Source: Fasciola hepatica (taxonomy: Eukaryota > Platyhelminthes > Trematoda > Plagiorchiida > Fasciolidae). From it: a stretch of 64,000 nucleotides of DNA. Under the pieces are notes generated by a model. The model was given only the letters and a program-made list of their open reading frames with translations, was not told the origin of the DNA and made no database searches. Positions 45,901 to 58,800 of the stretch are shown one piece after another; position 1 is the first letter of the stretch; each line of letters starts with the position of its first letter. The position numbers and the translations under genes are program-made. The stretch covers positions 930,001 to 994,000 of the forward strand of contig CANUEZ040000161.1 of assembly GCA_948099385.1 (NCBI GenBank), written 5' to 3'.

Positions 45901-48900
45901 CTTTTCATTTTTCCATATTCAAGCGGTAGTGCATCATTTTGAGAGTTACTTGGCCGGATAAAACAAGGTGAACAAACATCATTGCTTATCTGTCACATTA
46001 CCGGATGAACAGTCGGAGCGTAAATTGTGTGCAAAAAATAGCTGGTCTCCAGCAGTGGATTCACCAAAACAACAAAACCGTTTTTTATTGAACCGTAACC
46101 AATGAAATACAAAAGCTGACGGCTGAGAAATTTTCCAGGTACCGGTACCAGATTTTAGACCTTATCGTCAAAGACACGGTTATTAACTTTTGTCACATTT
46201 ATTCAAATCTTTTTTTATCTAATAGCCGATGAATGTGGTAAGTTGTGGTTATCTGTAACAGTGATGCATTTTTGAAATTTGATAGGTTGAAGCATTTATC
46301 GCTGTACCGTAGTGTTTGTTTGGTAGAAACAGGACTTGAACCCTGGGGTATCATTAACTTGTTGAATAATATATAACATTGGTCAGAGTGATTGTTTGAT
46401 ACATTACTACAAGATTTTCATTGATAATAGATAACTGAGTCTGTGAGGTGCTCTGATTTTACGTACGTTTCTTATCTAGGAGCTGAATGATATAACCGAT
46501 AGGAGAGTAATAATACGCGACTCTTGGTTTCATCTTCCATCGAAATCAACTTCTTTACCGAGTTTTATAATACCATTACTGTGGCTTTTTAGCCCTATGG
46601 AATTTTACTGCTTTGTACCTGAAAAGATTCATGAGTCTGTTGTTCACTACTTTTACCCATCCATAGATGCAGCTACGTAATGGGAACAGCCGTATAACTA
46701 GACATACTGGAAACATTGACAACGTCAATGGACAAGAATTCGAGTGTTAACTCCACGCTTACCGTGCCATGCAAGTAGATCGATCTTTTCATTATGAGGG
46801 ATAAGGCGTTAAACGCTCATCCCAGAGTTCTAATTTCATGAATCCATTTTACCCATTTTTCCGTTTGTACAATAATCCTCGTACTTATAAAATCTTACCG
46901 GAAAAGTACTATGTAAAAGGCAGAATATCTATCATGTGTTAACTATGCTGCTCGCCAGTCTTCCATGTAAGTTGAAGACTTTATGTTCTATAGGATAAGC
47001 AGATAAGTGAACAGGCTCACTCCCTATCCACCGTGGATATTCATTCTTTCTATTGTTACGTACTACAGTAGAGCTCGTTCTGTTGTTCACCGCTGCACGA
47101 TGATGATGACGATGAGAGTAGGCGATCGAGCAAGCCTCTTGAAACATGGACCCAGTAGTACTATTTCGCCGTCCATAGAATTTTCTTTTCTCTTGCAATT
47201 GCGTAGTCTAAAATAGCCCTGAATAATAAGTACTTACAGATGGTATAGAAATTCCAGTCGTTAGCGGATTTTCCGATTTGACCTCACTAGCATACGAAGA
47301 TGAACTCTGATCTCCAAAGTTCAATAGGGAGAATGTGAAATAACTAACTACTCAAACACTGAAATTAAGTTCTGCAAAAGCAGTCAGACTAGAAACTTTC
47401 ATTTTCTGTATCCTGTCAATTTTGTATTGGTCGGGCCGTTGATGATAGCACTCCCCCAAAATGGGTTGATCATAATTTATTGGAGCCCACATTAAACAAA
47501 GTGATGAATTTTGCTAATTTATGGTCACCTGATTGCCTATCCTTGGGTACGTGTTATCCCAAGTCACATTTTGTAAAGCGCTCTTAGTCTCAAAGTTGAC
47601 GAAACAAAGTGAATGCATTGTCTTCAGATTTTGTGGTGCCATTTGAATGGCTTCTCAACTTCAACTCACATGGCCACTTTTTCTGGGGGCGTAATGCCGA
47701 TTTTTGATCGCTCGGGAGCTGACGTACTTATCTTTACCTCATCATTTTACACATAGACTTTACTTTCTCTCGCTGGACCGGAAAATATTCTCTTTGAACA
47801 CATACATAGGTGTCGCGAATTTGTTTTTTCAACGTATTAACAAAACCATCGCTATTTCGCTATTCGTAGCAACAAAGTTCATATAAAAATTAGAAAGAAT
47901 TGTTTTTACTTACTACAAGATTCCCTGTGACGTTTGTCAAGGAGACCAGTTCCCGATAAGTTCACTGAAATTTTTCTGTCTCATTCACTGCAGTATTGAG
48001 TGATTCTGGTTTCAAGCATCGCTTCATTATCTTTGCGAAAAACGTGGGTGTGACCTTGATGTGTAGGTAGAAATGACATTTATTCATTAGTGATAAAGAC
48101 CACCTGAGGTTATTAGTAACTGCGTAGTTTTAGAAGATGGTTGTATTCGAAGTTTTACAAAATCTCGGACCTTCTAGCTCAGGCAAAGTAATCCTGATGA
48201 CCTAGGACATACAAATTGAACTGCCCATGGATCAATACAGAAATATCATAACAGCACTGAGCAGTATAGAATTTTATATTCCCATGCTCTGTTAAGTGGT
48301 GATATGTGCGCTTCTGCTGTACGGTTTGAAGAGTTCATCTGGTTCCGCAAAAGGAACTCACTCCCGACAGAAATGCAGTAATCACCAGTGACGTAGTTGT
48401 GAGAGATTGGAAACACGATAAACTGACAGGGTGACCTTGTTAGTGAATTTAGATGTGAAGTGTAAACTGTCGTAATTCACTCAGACAAGTACAAAATTCA
48501 ACTCATTCAAATGAAGAACGGGTATCATCTCTAGGATAGATGAGGGTGAAAGACCGTTGGAAGAATGAGGAGGGTCTGTGTACGGAATTAACGTCTTGGA
48601 CTTTCGAAATTCTTTGGAATGACTTTTAGAGACGAAGTAATGCATTGTTGGATAAAACTGTCAGTAATGCATTAAGCAGACTTGAGAAATTCGATACGAG
48701 ATCATCATTTTAAAAAGAATTCCAAATAAACAAATCTTGGAAATTTTTCTTTAAAGAGCAGTGTGCCCATATCCCAGGCTCAGCTAGAGTATGCAGTGCA
48801 GTAACTCGTGGTATCTAGCTGATACATCACCGAAACCGCGTTTACGGCACTGCATTGTGTAAGGTTTTCCTTGGTAGTTTCTTGACACGAATTAGACCCA

Positions 48901-49589
48901 TGCAAGAGCTTCAGCTGGATAGAAGCCATAGGTCAATGCTGCATACGAAACCTAGCCACGGTGGCATGCATCATGGGCGCTGGAAGAAGCCACATATTCG
49001 GTTGACATCTCAGCTAGTAGTCAGCTGAAGCTAACCTAACAGAATCCACTGAGTGGAATATGTACAATTCTCTCAGGCTATTTGGTTTTGTTTAATGTTC
49101 GCAGATCCTGAACCACGAAGGGAGAAACCAGGTAGAGGTCAGCTGATAACTTGAATACTAGGTTTGAAACAGTGTACCGGTTTACTAGAAAAGTACACGC
49201 ACTTTATCTTCGCGAATTGGATCGAAAATCTTGCTTGATCACTAAGCGGTTGGGCGAGGCCTTCAAACTTGGCCGTGAATTCTGTTGCATCTCCGAACTA
49301 TTTTGCCACATCACCACTTTATCTACACCGATTTAACTGTAATTTTCGTTTGCTGTTATAGAAACGTAGTTGCACTAAATACAAACCATTTATTGTATCT
49401 TATTCATCTAATTTCATCAGATCTTTCGTAGTATTCAAACCTTCTGCCAGAAAGCAATTTTGAAAAGTCATTCCGTGGAGAAAGAGAGACAATTCTCGGA
49501 GGGCTAACTGATCATCGCGGTAAATATCGCACCGGAAGAAAGTTGAACTACGGTATCAAGTTTAGCCATCTATGTGCCTAGCAGTTATC
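42986..49589. other. Unassigned region, about 6.6 kb
   Basis: No recognisable protein family. The longest frames are 44873-45142 (+, 89 codons), 43917-44189 (+, 90 codons) and 46932-47198 (-, 88 codons); all are unrecognised. A minus-strand B-box-like GGGTTCAAGTCCTG lies near 46330-46343 without an A box. No repeat shared with the rest of the window was noticed. Confidence 0.35.
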
Positions 49590-49669
49590 GAAAGCTCCAA
49601 AGTTCACTCACTGCTTGGAAAACTAACGGAATTGACTGATTTTTTGTCCATCGTCTGGAGTATAACAAA

Positions 49670-50044
49670 ATGAGTGTCATTTCGCCGGAAAAAACCTGGC
49701 TCCACATCAGCAATGAAGATGTGATTGTCACACCGGACGATTTTGTTTCCCGTGGCGTCGACAACCCAGTTCCATACTGTAAATGTGGCCGAGGAGTCAT
49801 CACTTTTATGAGTGGACGATCGTGTAAAAGAACAAAAAGTAGTTTTACGTACACCACATCTCACTTTAGTGCTTCTATAATAGAGTGCAAACCTAAACAT
49901 CTCAGTCATCACAAGTCTACAATTTTTGTTAGTATGTACATCTTTTCAACTTGTCCTCTTTCTGAGCTTGATGAACTCTCCGATATTGTCTCCAAAAATC
50001 TGATGAACTTTGTTGGCTCTTCCCGTATGTGTTCTCCGCAGTGA
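49670..50044 (+). pseudogene. CR1-like LINE endonuclease N-terminal half
   Basis: A 124-codon open stretch from KTWLHISNEDV to FVGSSRMCSPQ. It includes the ETW motif (here KTW, losing the metal-binding Glu) and the GGGV-type turn (GRGVITF). The GDFN motif continues in another frame at 50047. As written it would be inactive. Confidence 0.72.
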
Positions 50045-50197
50045 ATTTAACAGGTTCAATGTGGAATTCTTTAGATCCCTTGGTCTGACCAATACTGTTA
50101 CCCTACCAGTCAAGCTTGCGGCCAAGCTCGATCTCTGTCTTGTTAATAAACCAGACTTGCTTCATATTTTTGTCTATAACTTTCGACCCAGAACATT

Positions 50198-50443
50198 GTG
50201 TTGGACTACAAGCAATTTGTATATCGCGGATTAGGATCGGCTATCGATGCTCTGGTCCCTTTCACCCACTCTGTTCGATTGTCTATTGCCCGCAAAAGCC
50301 AAGCAGTTTGGGCCTGTTACTTTGACCATAATGACGCATTTGATTGTCCTATTAGGTCAAAATTGTTCCACGTGTTTGATTATTCGGACTTCAGTACCTC
50401 TACCACTAATCTGTTGTATAACCGATTTTCCAATCGACTCTAA
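50198..50443 (+). pseudogene. CR1-like LINE RT palm, first catalytic motif
   Basis: A frame of 81 codons with VWACYFDHNDAFDCPIRSKL, matching the RT motif usually read FLDFSKAFDSVPH-LL. The catalytic Asp is present (FD at 50321-50326). It is followed by FHVFDYSDFSTSTTNLLYNR. The second catalytic box lies downstream in another frame as YAYD. Confidence 0.7.
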
Positions 50444-50929
50444 TTAACATCATACTGTGGCCGAACTTCTTTCATACTTACCTCCAAAAAGGTATCATCT
50501 AGGGTGCCATTCTATCACGGTTTTTGTCTTCTGCTTATATATCATCCACGCCAGCTTATTGCCTCCTTATAAGATACGCCTATGATGTGATTTTCAGAAA
50601 GTCAAACTCTAACAGCTCTACATTTCCCCTACTATAATCAAGAGCAAACCAGTCTTCAGGTTGAAATCTAAACATGAATTCCGAAAAAGTACTTTGATAT
50701 TCTGTTCTGTTCCCATAAAACCCACCAATACTCCAGCCTAATGGTATCCAACCAAGACTTAGTTATCAACAGGGAACTATTGCAAAGAGTATCATCCATG
50801 AAGTACCTTAGTGTAACAATCACCCGTGACCTTACCCGGACAGATCGTGTCGCGGCAGTCTTTAAAAAACGAAAACATACTCTTTTTACTAACTTTTTTA
50901 TTCGTGATGCTACAATGTGCAATAAGTCA

Positions 50930-51065
50930 GGAAGAGGGCCGTGGTCAGTGAAAGACTGTTAAATAGAGAAGTGATTGGCCGTGACAGGAATCGAACCTGA
51001 GTCTTTTTTGTCTGATGTCCATGATGATAAGACCTGACCTCTGCCGATCTCGAAAATCCGACGAC
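50930..51065 (-). repeat. tRNA-like insert inside the LINE
   Basis: Between RT text (ending near 50925) and its continuation (51069 onward) lies foreign sequence. On the minus strand it carries CAGGTTCGATTCCTGTCACG, a good T-arm/B-box block (complement of about 50981-51000). No matching acceptor stem or clear A box was found, so it is a tRNA-derived SINE piece rather than a tRNA gene. Confidence 0.4.
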
Positions 51066-51404
51066 TAGTTGATACGACTTGGGTTGTATTTTCTTGCATT
51101 CATCGTCACTGGCTCCGTTTCCCCCGTGTTATTCCCCGGACTGCTTGCTAAAGATTATATTATTGTCGTTAGGTACCTGAAACATTTGTCTCGACATAGT
51201 GGCATCAAGTACAACCTGCTCATCCACTTTATCACCACCCAATATCACACAGCGTGTCTGAGTTTCCCTCGTAAAATCTTGGAAGACAACCCACCCCCCT
51301 CCTCTCCCTTCATCCCGACCTTAGTACTTATATGTCGACATTTGCCACTCGATTCCAGTACAAACATCTGTTTGCTCGCACTAGAGCACGTAGATCCTCT
51401 GTAG

Positions 51405-52075
51405 TTCCTCACCACGCTCTTTTCCCCACGAGACCATGTTCTATTATCACCGATTTTCTGAACACGCTTTGGTAAATGTGCGTCTTTTTCCTATTTCTGT
51501 TTTTTATTGATGACTTTTGCAGTTCAGTGATTACGTAGCAGCTGAATATTCACCCTCGGGTGCTTCAAGCGCATACGTGACTTGACTTGGACAGTGAAAT
51601 AGTTTATGTGATGAATAATTCAGCCAGTGCGCAGTTATTCAGCTTTATTTCGTAGGATGCTTTTTGTTCCGCGTTTGTGATTTGCGGTAACCAAACACCT
51701 ATACGAGATGGGTCTCAAGGTCAACCAGCTTCAAATGCTTTCCATGATTTATCTCCCCAAACTCGACAAAGCATTGTGCAGTACGAAGGCACTGACAATT
51801 AGAATGTCCGCCAGCTTTTCTGTACCCGAAAATACATACAGGGTGATTCAGAAGCATATAGAGTTGTCACACAGACTATTTACCTCCTAGGAGTTCCTCG
51901 ACCTTGTGGTTCCTGAGTTCTACATTTTGTACTCGTATCATCATTATACGACACTTAATATTTCAGCTTCAGAGATCCTCATTTTATTCATCCCCAAAGC
52001 GCTGAACTATTCTTCTCTTCGCTGTCCGACGCGTATTATTGCTCCCCATGACTTGCCTCGATGCACTAAAAAATG
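51405..52075. other. Unassigned sequence
   Basis: Probably LINE 3' region then unknown. Nothing recognised. Confidence 0.35.
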
Positions 52076-52574
52076 TTGAGAACAAAACAGCGTGCTGAAC
52101 AAGCTCGTTTTCAGTTATTCGTACTCATACTAATACATAACATTGAATATGACTCATACCAACAAAGCCGATAATCATCCAAATCTGTCTCTGCACGTGT
52201 GTGTGTATGCATGTGAAATTGATCACTCCATTTACAAAGTCCGGGGCAAGCAATCAAGACTTGTCAAGTGTCGCATCTTAGCCACAGCCAAAGCCGTGAG
52301 CATTCGACTGTACAATCCTCCGCTGTGCTCTCAGAAACAATTTGTGCAAGCACTTAAACTTCCATGGCCCCATTCTTGTTCCCTAACACATGTGCAACCA
52401 CTCGAACATTCTTCACTGTGATCAATTTCTCATGCATACACACACACACACACGTGCACAGACAGATTTGGATGATCATCCCCTTTGCTGGTTTGAGTCA
52501 TATCCAATGTTATGTATTGGTATGAGTACGAATAACTAAAAACGAGCTTGTTCACCAGGTTGTTTTGTTCTCAA
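52076..52574. mobile_element. Short PLE-derived element with long terminal inverted repeats
   Basis: Arms 52076-52226 and 52418-52574 are reverse complements (about 90% by eye; differences include the length of a GTGTGT/CACACA run). They enclose about 190 bases. Each arm carries the GAACAAGCTCGTTTT block also seen in the region after the PLE at 31.7-32.5 kb. The interior encodes the last part of a PLE protein. The arrangement resembles the terminal repeats described for Penelope elements, which can be inverted. Confidence 0.8.
52236..52421 (+). pseudogene. PLE C-terminal tail remnant
   Basis: An open segment (frame open from 52143) encoding KCRILATAKAVSIRLYNPPL then CSQKQFVQALKLPWP. This matches the last 35 or so residues of the PLE protein at 31.7-32.5 kb (ATAEAVVIRLFNPLLCSQKR, ALKLPWP). 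The endonuclease core is absent. About 20 unrelated codons follow before the stop at 52419-52421. Confidence 0.78.
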
Positions 52575-52805
52575 TGTGTTCTGTGGGGTTTTTCGTACTA
52601 ACAATGTGTTTCAGTAACTGTCACGAGCCATCTTACTTGCTACAAAAATGTGCCCTAACACTCTGAATGGGACATTGGAGAGGAGATCGAAATGTTTGTG
52701 CTGTCTTTTTTAGAAAGAAAGGTTGAAACTGCGATATCTTTGTCAGCTGGAAAAAACAAAATCATGCCAAGCTGATGAACCGTCCTTTTTGTTAGCACAA
52801 GGAGG

Positions 52806-52870
52806 TTTCTTTAGTGGTTAGCGTTTCACCTTGCTTAGACAAGCTAGTTCGCGATATTTTCCGTCATCCG
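52806..52870 (+). repeat. Possible tRNA-like fragment
   Basis: TTTAGTGGTTAGCGTTTCACC is a good D-arm/A-box-like block. TAGTTCGCGATA about 30 bases later is a poor B box. There is no acceptor pairing; most likely a degenerate SINE head. Confidence 0.3.
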
Positions 52871-55800
52871 GTAGTGATCACTCTGCTCACCGTACCTGGA
52901 TGGCTCTGCCCCCACAATCAAACTCGCAGATTAAATGACAGATAGCGCGACGAGGCTGATGTGCACTAACTGGGTGTGTGGTTATTCTGTTAGTTCAGCG
53001 AATAACGTTCAGCTCCAGGTAATCTTTGCACCATCCTGCTCTTTGAGCCCACAGCTGATGTCATCACCTCCAAACGGAAAAAACCGCGTGACTCTCACTT
53101 GTGGAGCTCAGGCAGTCATTTGTTTTGTGGTCACCTGTTTGTGATGTCTCTCGATAAGTGCATCAGGGTGGGCTCTTATTGCTAGATTCTTTCTTAGCTG
53201 TTTCAACTTTTGACCAATCTGGCCCTTTGTGCAGACTCGTCAAGCCCTGCTGAAAAGTGTTCGTAATAGGCTCCGCTTGTCTTTAGGAGGTAAAATAACT
53301 GTCGACAAGCAGGGTTTAGCCAGTCCACATGTGTTTTCTGTAGACGGATCGAGCTATAGTTCCATCTCTCCGGATCATGGTGATATCTATCAGCTTGCAC
53401 GTGCAGTTAGCCTTCGGTTCTATCATAAATTAGATATTTGGATCGTAACCTATTAGGTTCGTCCAAATCCCTTGCCACTTCTTATAGGCTTTGTTTGACG
53501 ATCACTACGTTATCCACACATCCCTTGTAAAACGACGAACGTCTCAGAATAGCGCTTACCTTCCGCAGATGGGCAGCGGACCAGTCCGCTAGGATGGAAC
53601 CTAGTGTGGACTTCCCGTTACGGCACAGTTAGTCCGTCTGTATGTCCCACCTCTTTTTCAGAATAAGCTATATTTGAAAAATAACTAGACGCAAGTCAAT
53701 GGAGCAAGAAGTAAGTATGGGTATAAATTATATTGGCTATCAATTTCATGTGTTCCCAATTAGCTGTCAATACACGTTATGTATCAACACAGAGTTCACG
53801 TACTAAAGAGTGATGCTCTTCCCGGCTCAAATGCAGCGTAAGAAACGGGGAGGGTAGATCACTTTGGTAACCTACTTAGTATCTGATAGGATGAATTTAG
53901 GTACAAACAAGCGAAATAAACCAGTTAATACCCGTGCTTGTAGACAGGAGAGTGAATGTGCTGGAAGGGAAGGCGGGGCGAAGGTGGAACTCACTACAAT
54001 AGGAATAAAACTTCCGAAACATACATCTTTTAACTGCAATGCTTAGGCTTTATCCACTTAACCAATACCACTTCCGTGGGCTTAAGTTCCGTGACGCGGT
54101 AATTTGCTGATCCAGAGTGCAGTTTCTGGGTCAATTAGTTCGGTAGAATTCAACCAGCAAAGTGCCGCGGCATGGGGTGGTAACTTCCCAACACGAAGAC
54201 TCAATGTTCTCAGAATGTGCACACACATCCTGGTGGAAAGACCTGATCATCCGATTTATCTTCAGCAGAATGTCCATCGAAATTATTAGATAAGGTTCAT
54301 TCGACCTAAACTAGTGCCACTGAGACAGGGTCCAGTTTCTTGTGTAACTCAAAAGATGGCTGTCAAAAATGTGGTTTTGACCGCCAATGTGAATCGGTGG
54401 GTTATTTTAGTGAATATATCCTCGCCTTTGATAGGCAAATGGAGAAAACGAAATTGCGTCCTCGCTTGCTGATATATTTGTTTGAGATTCAGAAAAGGAC
54501 TGTACTAATGGATAGATGCTAGTGTCTACTCGTTACCTACCAGCGTACTCATCATTCTCTCCATTCAGCTGGACAAAACTCCAGGGATACTCAAATGACG
54601 TTGTGAGCCAAATAATGTACTTCTCGGGCTACTTTTATATCCCGCGTGACGGAAACATCAAAAATGTAAGAACTTCCCTGTAAAAATACTTTGTGGTTCA
54701 CAGTTAGCTTCAGTTTCCTGTCTGACGCCCAAGAAAACTGACTTTTTCATTGGTTTTGAGGTCATATCACTCGTCACTTTACAAAGAACCTTGTCAACCC
54801 GTTCATTAGCATCGAATGTTGAATGACCCATGCAGTTTTGTCGGAAAGTGGCAGGAGTCATTGATCGTTTGAGAGTCGGCATTGTTGAGTTCAAAAAACC
54901 ACTGCTATTGTCAACATATCATTAATCTACTAGTTTCCATTGGATACGCTTTCAGGTATCCAAAACTGTTTACCACTCTGCAGAACACTGTAGAATGACT
55001 TCACTTTGGCCGATGGTGGTCGATAGGACCATCATATGCCAACAAGAGTGAACAAGAGGCAGAAATGACGGATAGGATATAGAAGTTTGTAGATGGTGAA
55101 TGTCTGTCATCCCAATTTGGTTCTCCATCACTCCAACTTTCAGGGTCAGGTTGTCGGCTATTCCTAATAGTGAAACTGGCCACCGAAGTTATAGGATACA
55201 GTAACACCTCGAGTGTAAGGGTAGTGGTTAGTTAGTGGTTTACAAGCAGGCTTGCCTTTCTACCAAACCATCAAAGAGTGAGTCACGGGGTGCAGTAGCA
55301 GAGTTGGGTTAGCACCGAGCCCAAGGCCAGAAACAACAAAACCACGAACAACAGGATAGACGATCGATGACGTGAATCCATAGAATGAGAGAAAGGTCGT
55401 GTTGAGCGGTATTTCGTATGAACACCAGTCCACTAGAAGTCAAGGTTACCCGCTCCAGTCGGATCAATAAGTTCTGTGCAGCAACTGGGTAGAAGGGTCA
55501 AAGCCCTATGTAATCAATTAGTTTTACGCTAATAAAAAGAACTTATTCGACAGCAAAGAAGCGTTCTTCTTAGCCCTGGTGAGACAACTCAATACATCGT
55601 GCACTAAAACTGATAAGTGGCTCAAATTCACACACACGGAGAAGTGCAAGACGCTTTAAACTATTATGAGAAAACCGCAGAGCGAGAGTGAAATAACTTG
55701 GCACGATACCAGTTCTCATTATCTAACTGAATTATATCTTCACCATACCACCTCAATGACAAATGAAGCTAACCTAGCTTAACTTACGAACAAGAACAGA

Positions 55801-58800
55801 ACAAAAGTCAGTCACTAACTTTACAGTCTCATTCTTTGAATTGATTTTCACTTTACTGCAAGCGAAACTGAAAAAGGCAGCCAATGAATTAGCAGTAAAC
55901 TGTATTAGTAACATTAGTAGGCAATACTGTGAATAAGCTAGGGTGGCAAATAGTCAGTAGACGTAACCGTAGTCCATTTTTACGTCACCCCATTCATTTC
56001 GTCAAAGGAAATGTAACAAGGTAACTTCTAAATAGAATTAACATGCTTTGGGACCATGATTTGTGTCATATCTAGCGATTAAACTCTATAAATTATAATT
56101 TATCAGTAATTTCAGTGACTCGTTCCGAGCGTTCGCAATTTCTCCTGCTACTTGAAGGGGTTTTGAACCTGACCCCGAAAATGTTTGAAGTATGTATATC
56201 TTTCCCACTGCACTTTTAAGCAAACATATAGAAAAATGCGTTGCGGATTTTTTGGTTTCAAAGAACATGTGCATTCTATCATATCATTGTTTTTCAAAGG
56301 ATTTTTTGAAGTTCGTTGCACAATGCACCATCATAGTTCGTTAGTTTTCGTTCGTACCGTGACCTTCAGTTGATCTAAATAGGGTTAATTTTGAACTTAT
56401 ATTTCGGTGATACGGGGTGGAATATCTATCCGGTTGTACACGAGCAGAACTACACCCAGTGTGTGCCGCATGACTTTCCCGGCGCACACCAACAAACAGA
56501 CAGGCACATCCAGACGTCAGTTGGCTTTTCCATTTGGTAAAACAGTCAAGGATACCATCATTAGCATTAAAACGTTTCGGGTCTCTCTCAAACTCAGTCA
56601 TTGTCTGATGGGAGTCATTTTTTCTAGGCACAACAAACTAAATGACATGACGTATTAGTAATAGAAAACTCTCCACTAGTGCCCCATTTCTTGTCAATTA
56701 TATGCACACACACACAGTCCCAAATGGCACAACGAATGCATACGTATACTGTGTGGAGGAAGACGAAGAGAAGCTCACGGTAAAAACTGAATCTTTATAG
56801 GGGGAATTGATAACCATTTACCTGTGAAGCTATGATATGATTTGACTACCTCCAAAGGGGAGGAGTACCATGTGTGATTGAATTTATTGGGAATCAAAAC
56901 GAGATTGTCTCAAAAATCGGAAACTTTTCTACTGTCCGTGTTTTGTTGCATTTTTCATTCACCTGATCAACAGTATTCTTTTTGGTCTGGATCACAAGAC
57001 TCCTGTCTTTGAGGTTCCTCGTATTGCAACGACAAGTCCTACGTGGAAATAAGCTCTTTCTTATACGGCACAATTTCTAGATCTGATAACGCAATCATAA
57101 ATGCACAGGTGACAGGTGACCACATTTCTCATACTGCAAACTAGATGTTTCTAGTGTTAAGTTGCAACTATATGACTTGTTTTTTGGAAATGTATCATTA
57201 GCAGAGCTGCTTCTAATGTGAAATCATGGGGGGTCCTACTCTCGTAGATTATCCAGTACTCCCTGATTCTTTCTAGATCCGTACTTATTTATCAAATCAA
57301 CCACATATGTTAACTGAGGAAACGTTTCAGGCTTTGGTGAGTGCACGGTACCTGATAGTAAAAATGCAGTGCATAAGGGGAAACAGACTTTCAGGTACGT
57401 CTACTGTCCACTACTCTGGTTATTATTTCACCGTGTGAATCTCCTAGCTGGAAAGATGGCTATCTGAATCTTTTCAAGCCTGCCTACTGGGACATCAACT
57501 GATCTCACTTGCCTACCGGTTAACCTCAATATCCCAAAGGTCCCCGGTCGTTTTGGGGCAAACAACTTCCTCTGCACTCATGCGCAAGTGTACAATTCAA
57601 AAAGGGACTTCTAACCTGTTTTGCAAGTTTCATAAATCCATCGGTTGTCCGTTCGATGCTTGAGATTTCCAGGGACTAATTAAAATCTAGCTGAGAATCC
57701 GCGCTCCATCAGTCCCAACTTGTCAGAATGATCCTTAATAAAAAGAAGGATATTCACGTACACTGATACTTCCAAGGTAGAAATATAATAAAGACAAAAA
57801 TCCGATGTAGACACACGCTTTCGCTTGTTTCTACACTCGATTGAAAACAGAGTGCTGAGTCAGGTTCCTGCGCGTGTTAACTGTTGTGATCGAGTGGTAC
57901 AAGGTTCAAAACCACGCTACCACGGTCTGCTTTAAGGTAGACAGTGGTTCTCATTATCCTAACTCAGTAACACCTCTTTCAAATGGGAACTTATTTACTT
58001 CAACAGCTCATATCTAACTGTCATGATTTCTTGGTCTCCTTGTTTCTGTAGGGGCTTTTGCGGTCGTGGGGTTAGGACCTTTCTCCTTTATTCCTGCCCA
58101 TTGATGGGTAAAGACAAATGAATGAGTCTTCGAAATTTAGGCTTCTAACATTTATAAGGCAATTCCAGAATACAACGAAACACGAGTTCAGAGAATTTAG
58201 TTTGAACAAATACCCTTAAACTAACCCCCGGAAGCCCATGAACACTTTAATTTTGCCCAATATCTCAATTAACTGAACCACTTTTATTGTCAGACTTCAC
58301 GTGATATCGCTGCAATTTACCTTAAGCTTAAGTTTTCATACGACGTCCTTTGCTGATGGCCTTATGACGAGCGCGTATTAGAATCCGTTTAAGGATTTTG
58401 GCTTTTTCGTTCCAGAATGACAGAGCGCATAACCATGAAGCTGCAAGATTTCTTTTCGAATTCTTTTGTACGCACCTCAGACGATACCTACTGTGTAGAA
58501 AGACGGGTCGGCATGGTTGTCTGCGCAGAGTATATAGGCAAGATCACGGAAATATTGCTCAGTCTCCGAGGTACAGCCAAATTAGCAGAGGCGTTCTACT
58601 GACGGCACAGGCCAGTTCGCATTCACTGGGTAGATTTTGTATTCACAGCTTTTACCGAGACAGAGTGCATATTCGTGCATGGTAATCTAAATAAAAGATC
58701 ATAGTTGGTCACTTTTTTCTTAACCAAAGGTTTTTGCACGTATTGACGAATTATTTGTGACGTTGTGAAGGAGCTTAGGGGCAGTAGACAAGATACTACC

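Larger units (their letters stand above)
49590..51404 (+). mobile_element. CR1-like LINE, most complete copy (endonuclease through RT C-terminus)
   Basis: Blocks run in full polyprotein order. SSKVHSLLGKLTELTDFLS lies near 49595-49655; KTWLHISNEDVIVTPDDFV near 49686 and GRGVITFM near 49790 are the endonuclease start. HHKSTIFVSMYIFSTCPLSE and LDELSDIVSKNLMNFVGS follow, to 50025. LRSEFNRFNVEFF near 50047 has GDFN changed to SEFN; AAKLDLCLVNKPDLL ends the domain. RT: WACYFDHNDAFDCPIRSK (first catalytic Asp motif, near 50310-50360), RYAYDVIFRKS at 50572-50604 (YADD changed to YAYD), LNMNSEK and SSMKYLSVTITRDL near 50790-50835, and PGLLAKDYIIVVRYLKHLS near 51135. Multiple frameshifts occur and a foreign insert lies at about 50930-51065. 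Confidence 0.82.

Noticed and set aside
46321..46350. SINE on the minus strand
   Set aside because: A single B-box-like GGGTTCAAGTCCTG without an A box or recognisable body.
50976..51060. tRNA gene on the minus strand
   Set aside because: The T-arm block is good, but no acceptor stem, anticodon arm or A box could be paired. Kept only as a tRNA-like insert.
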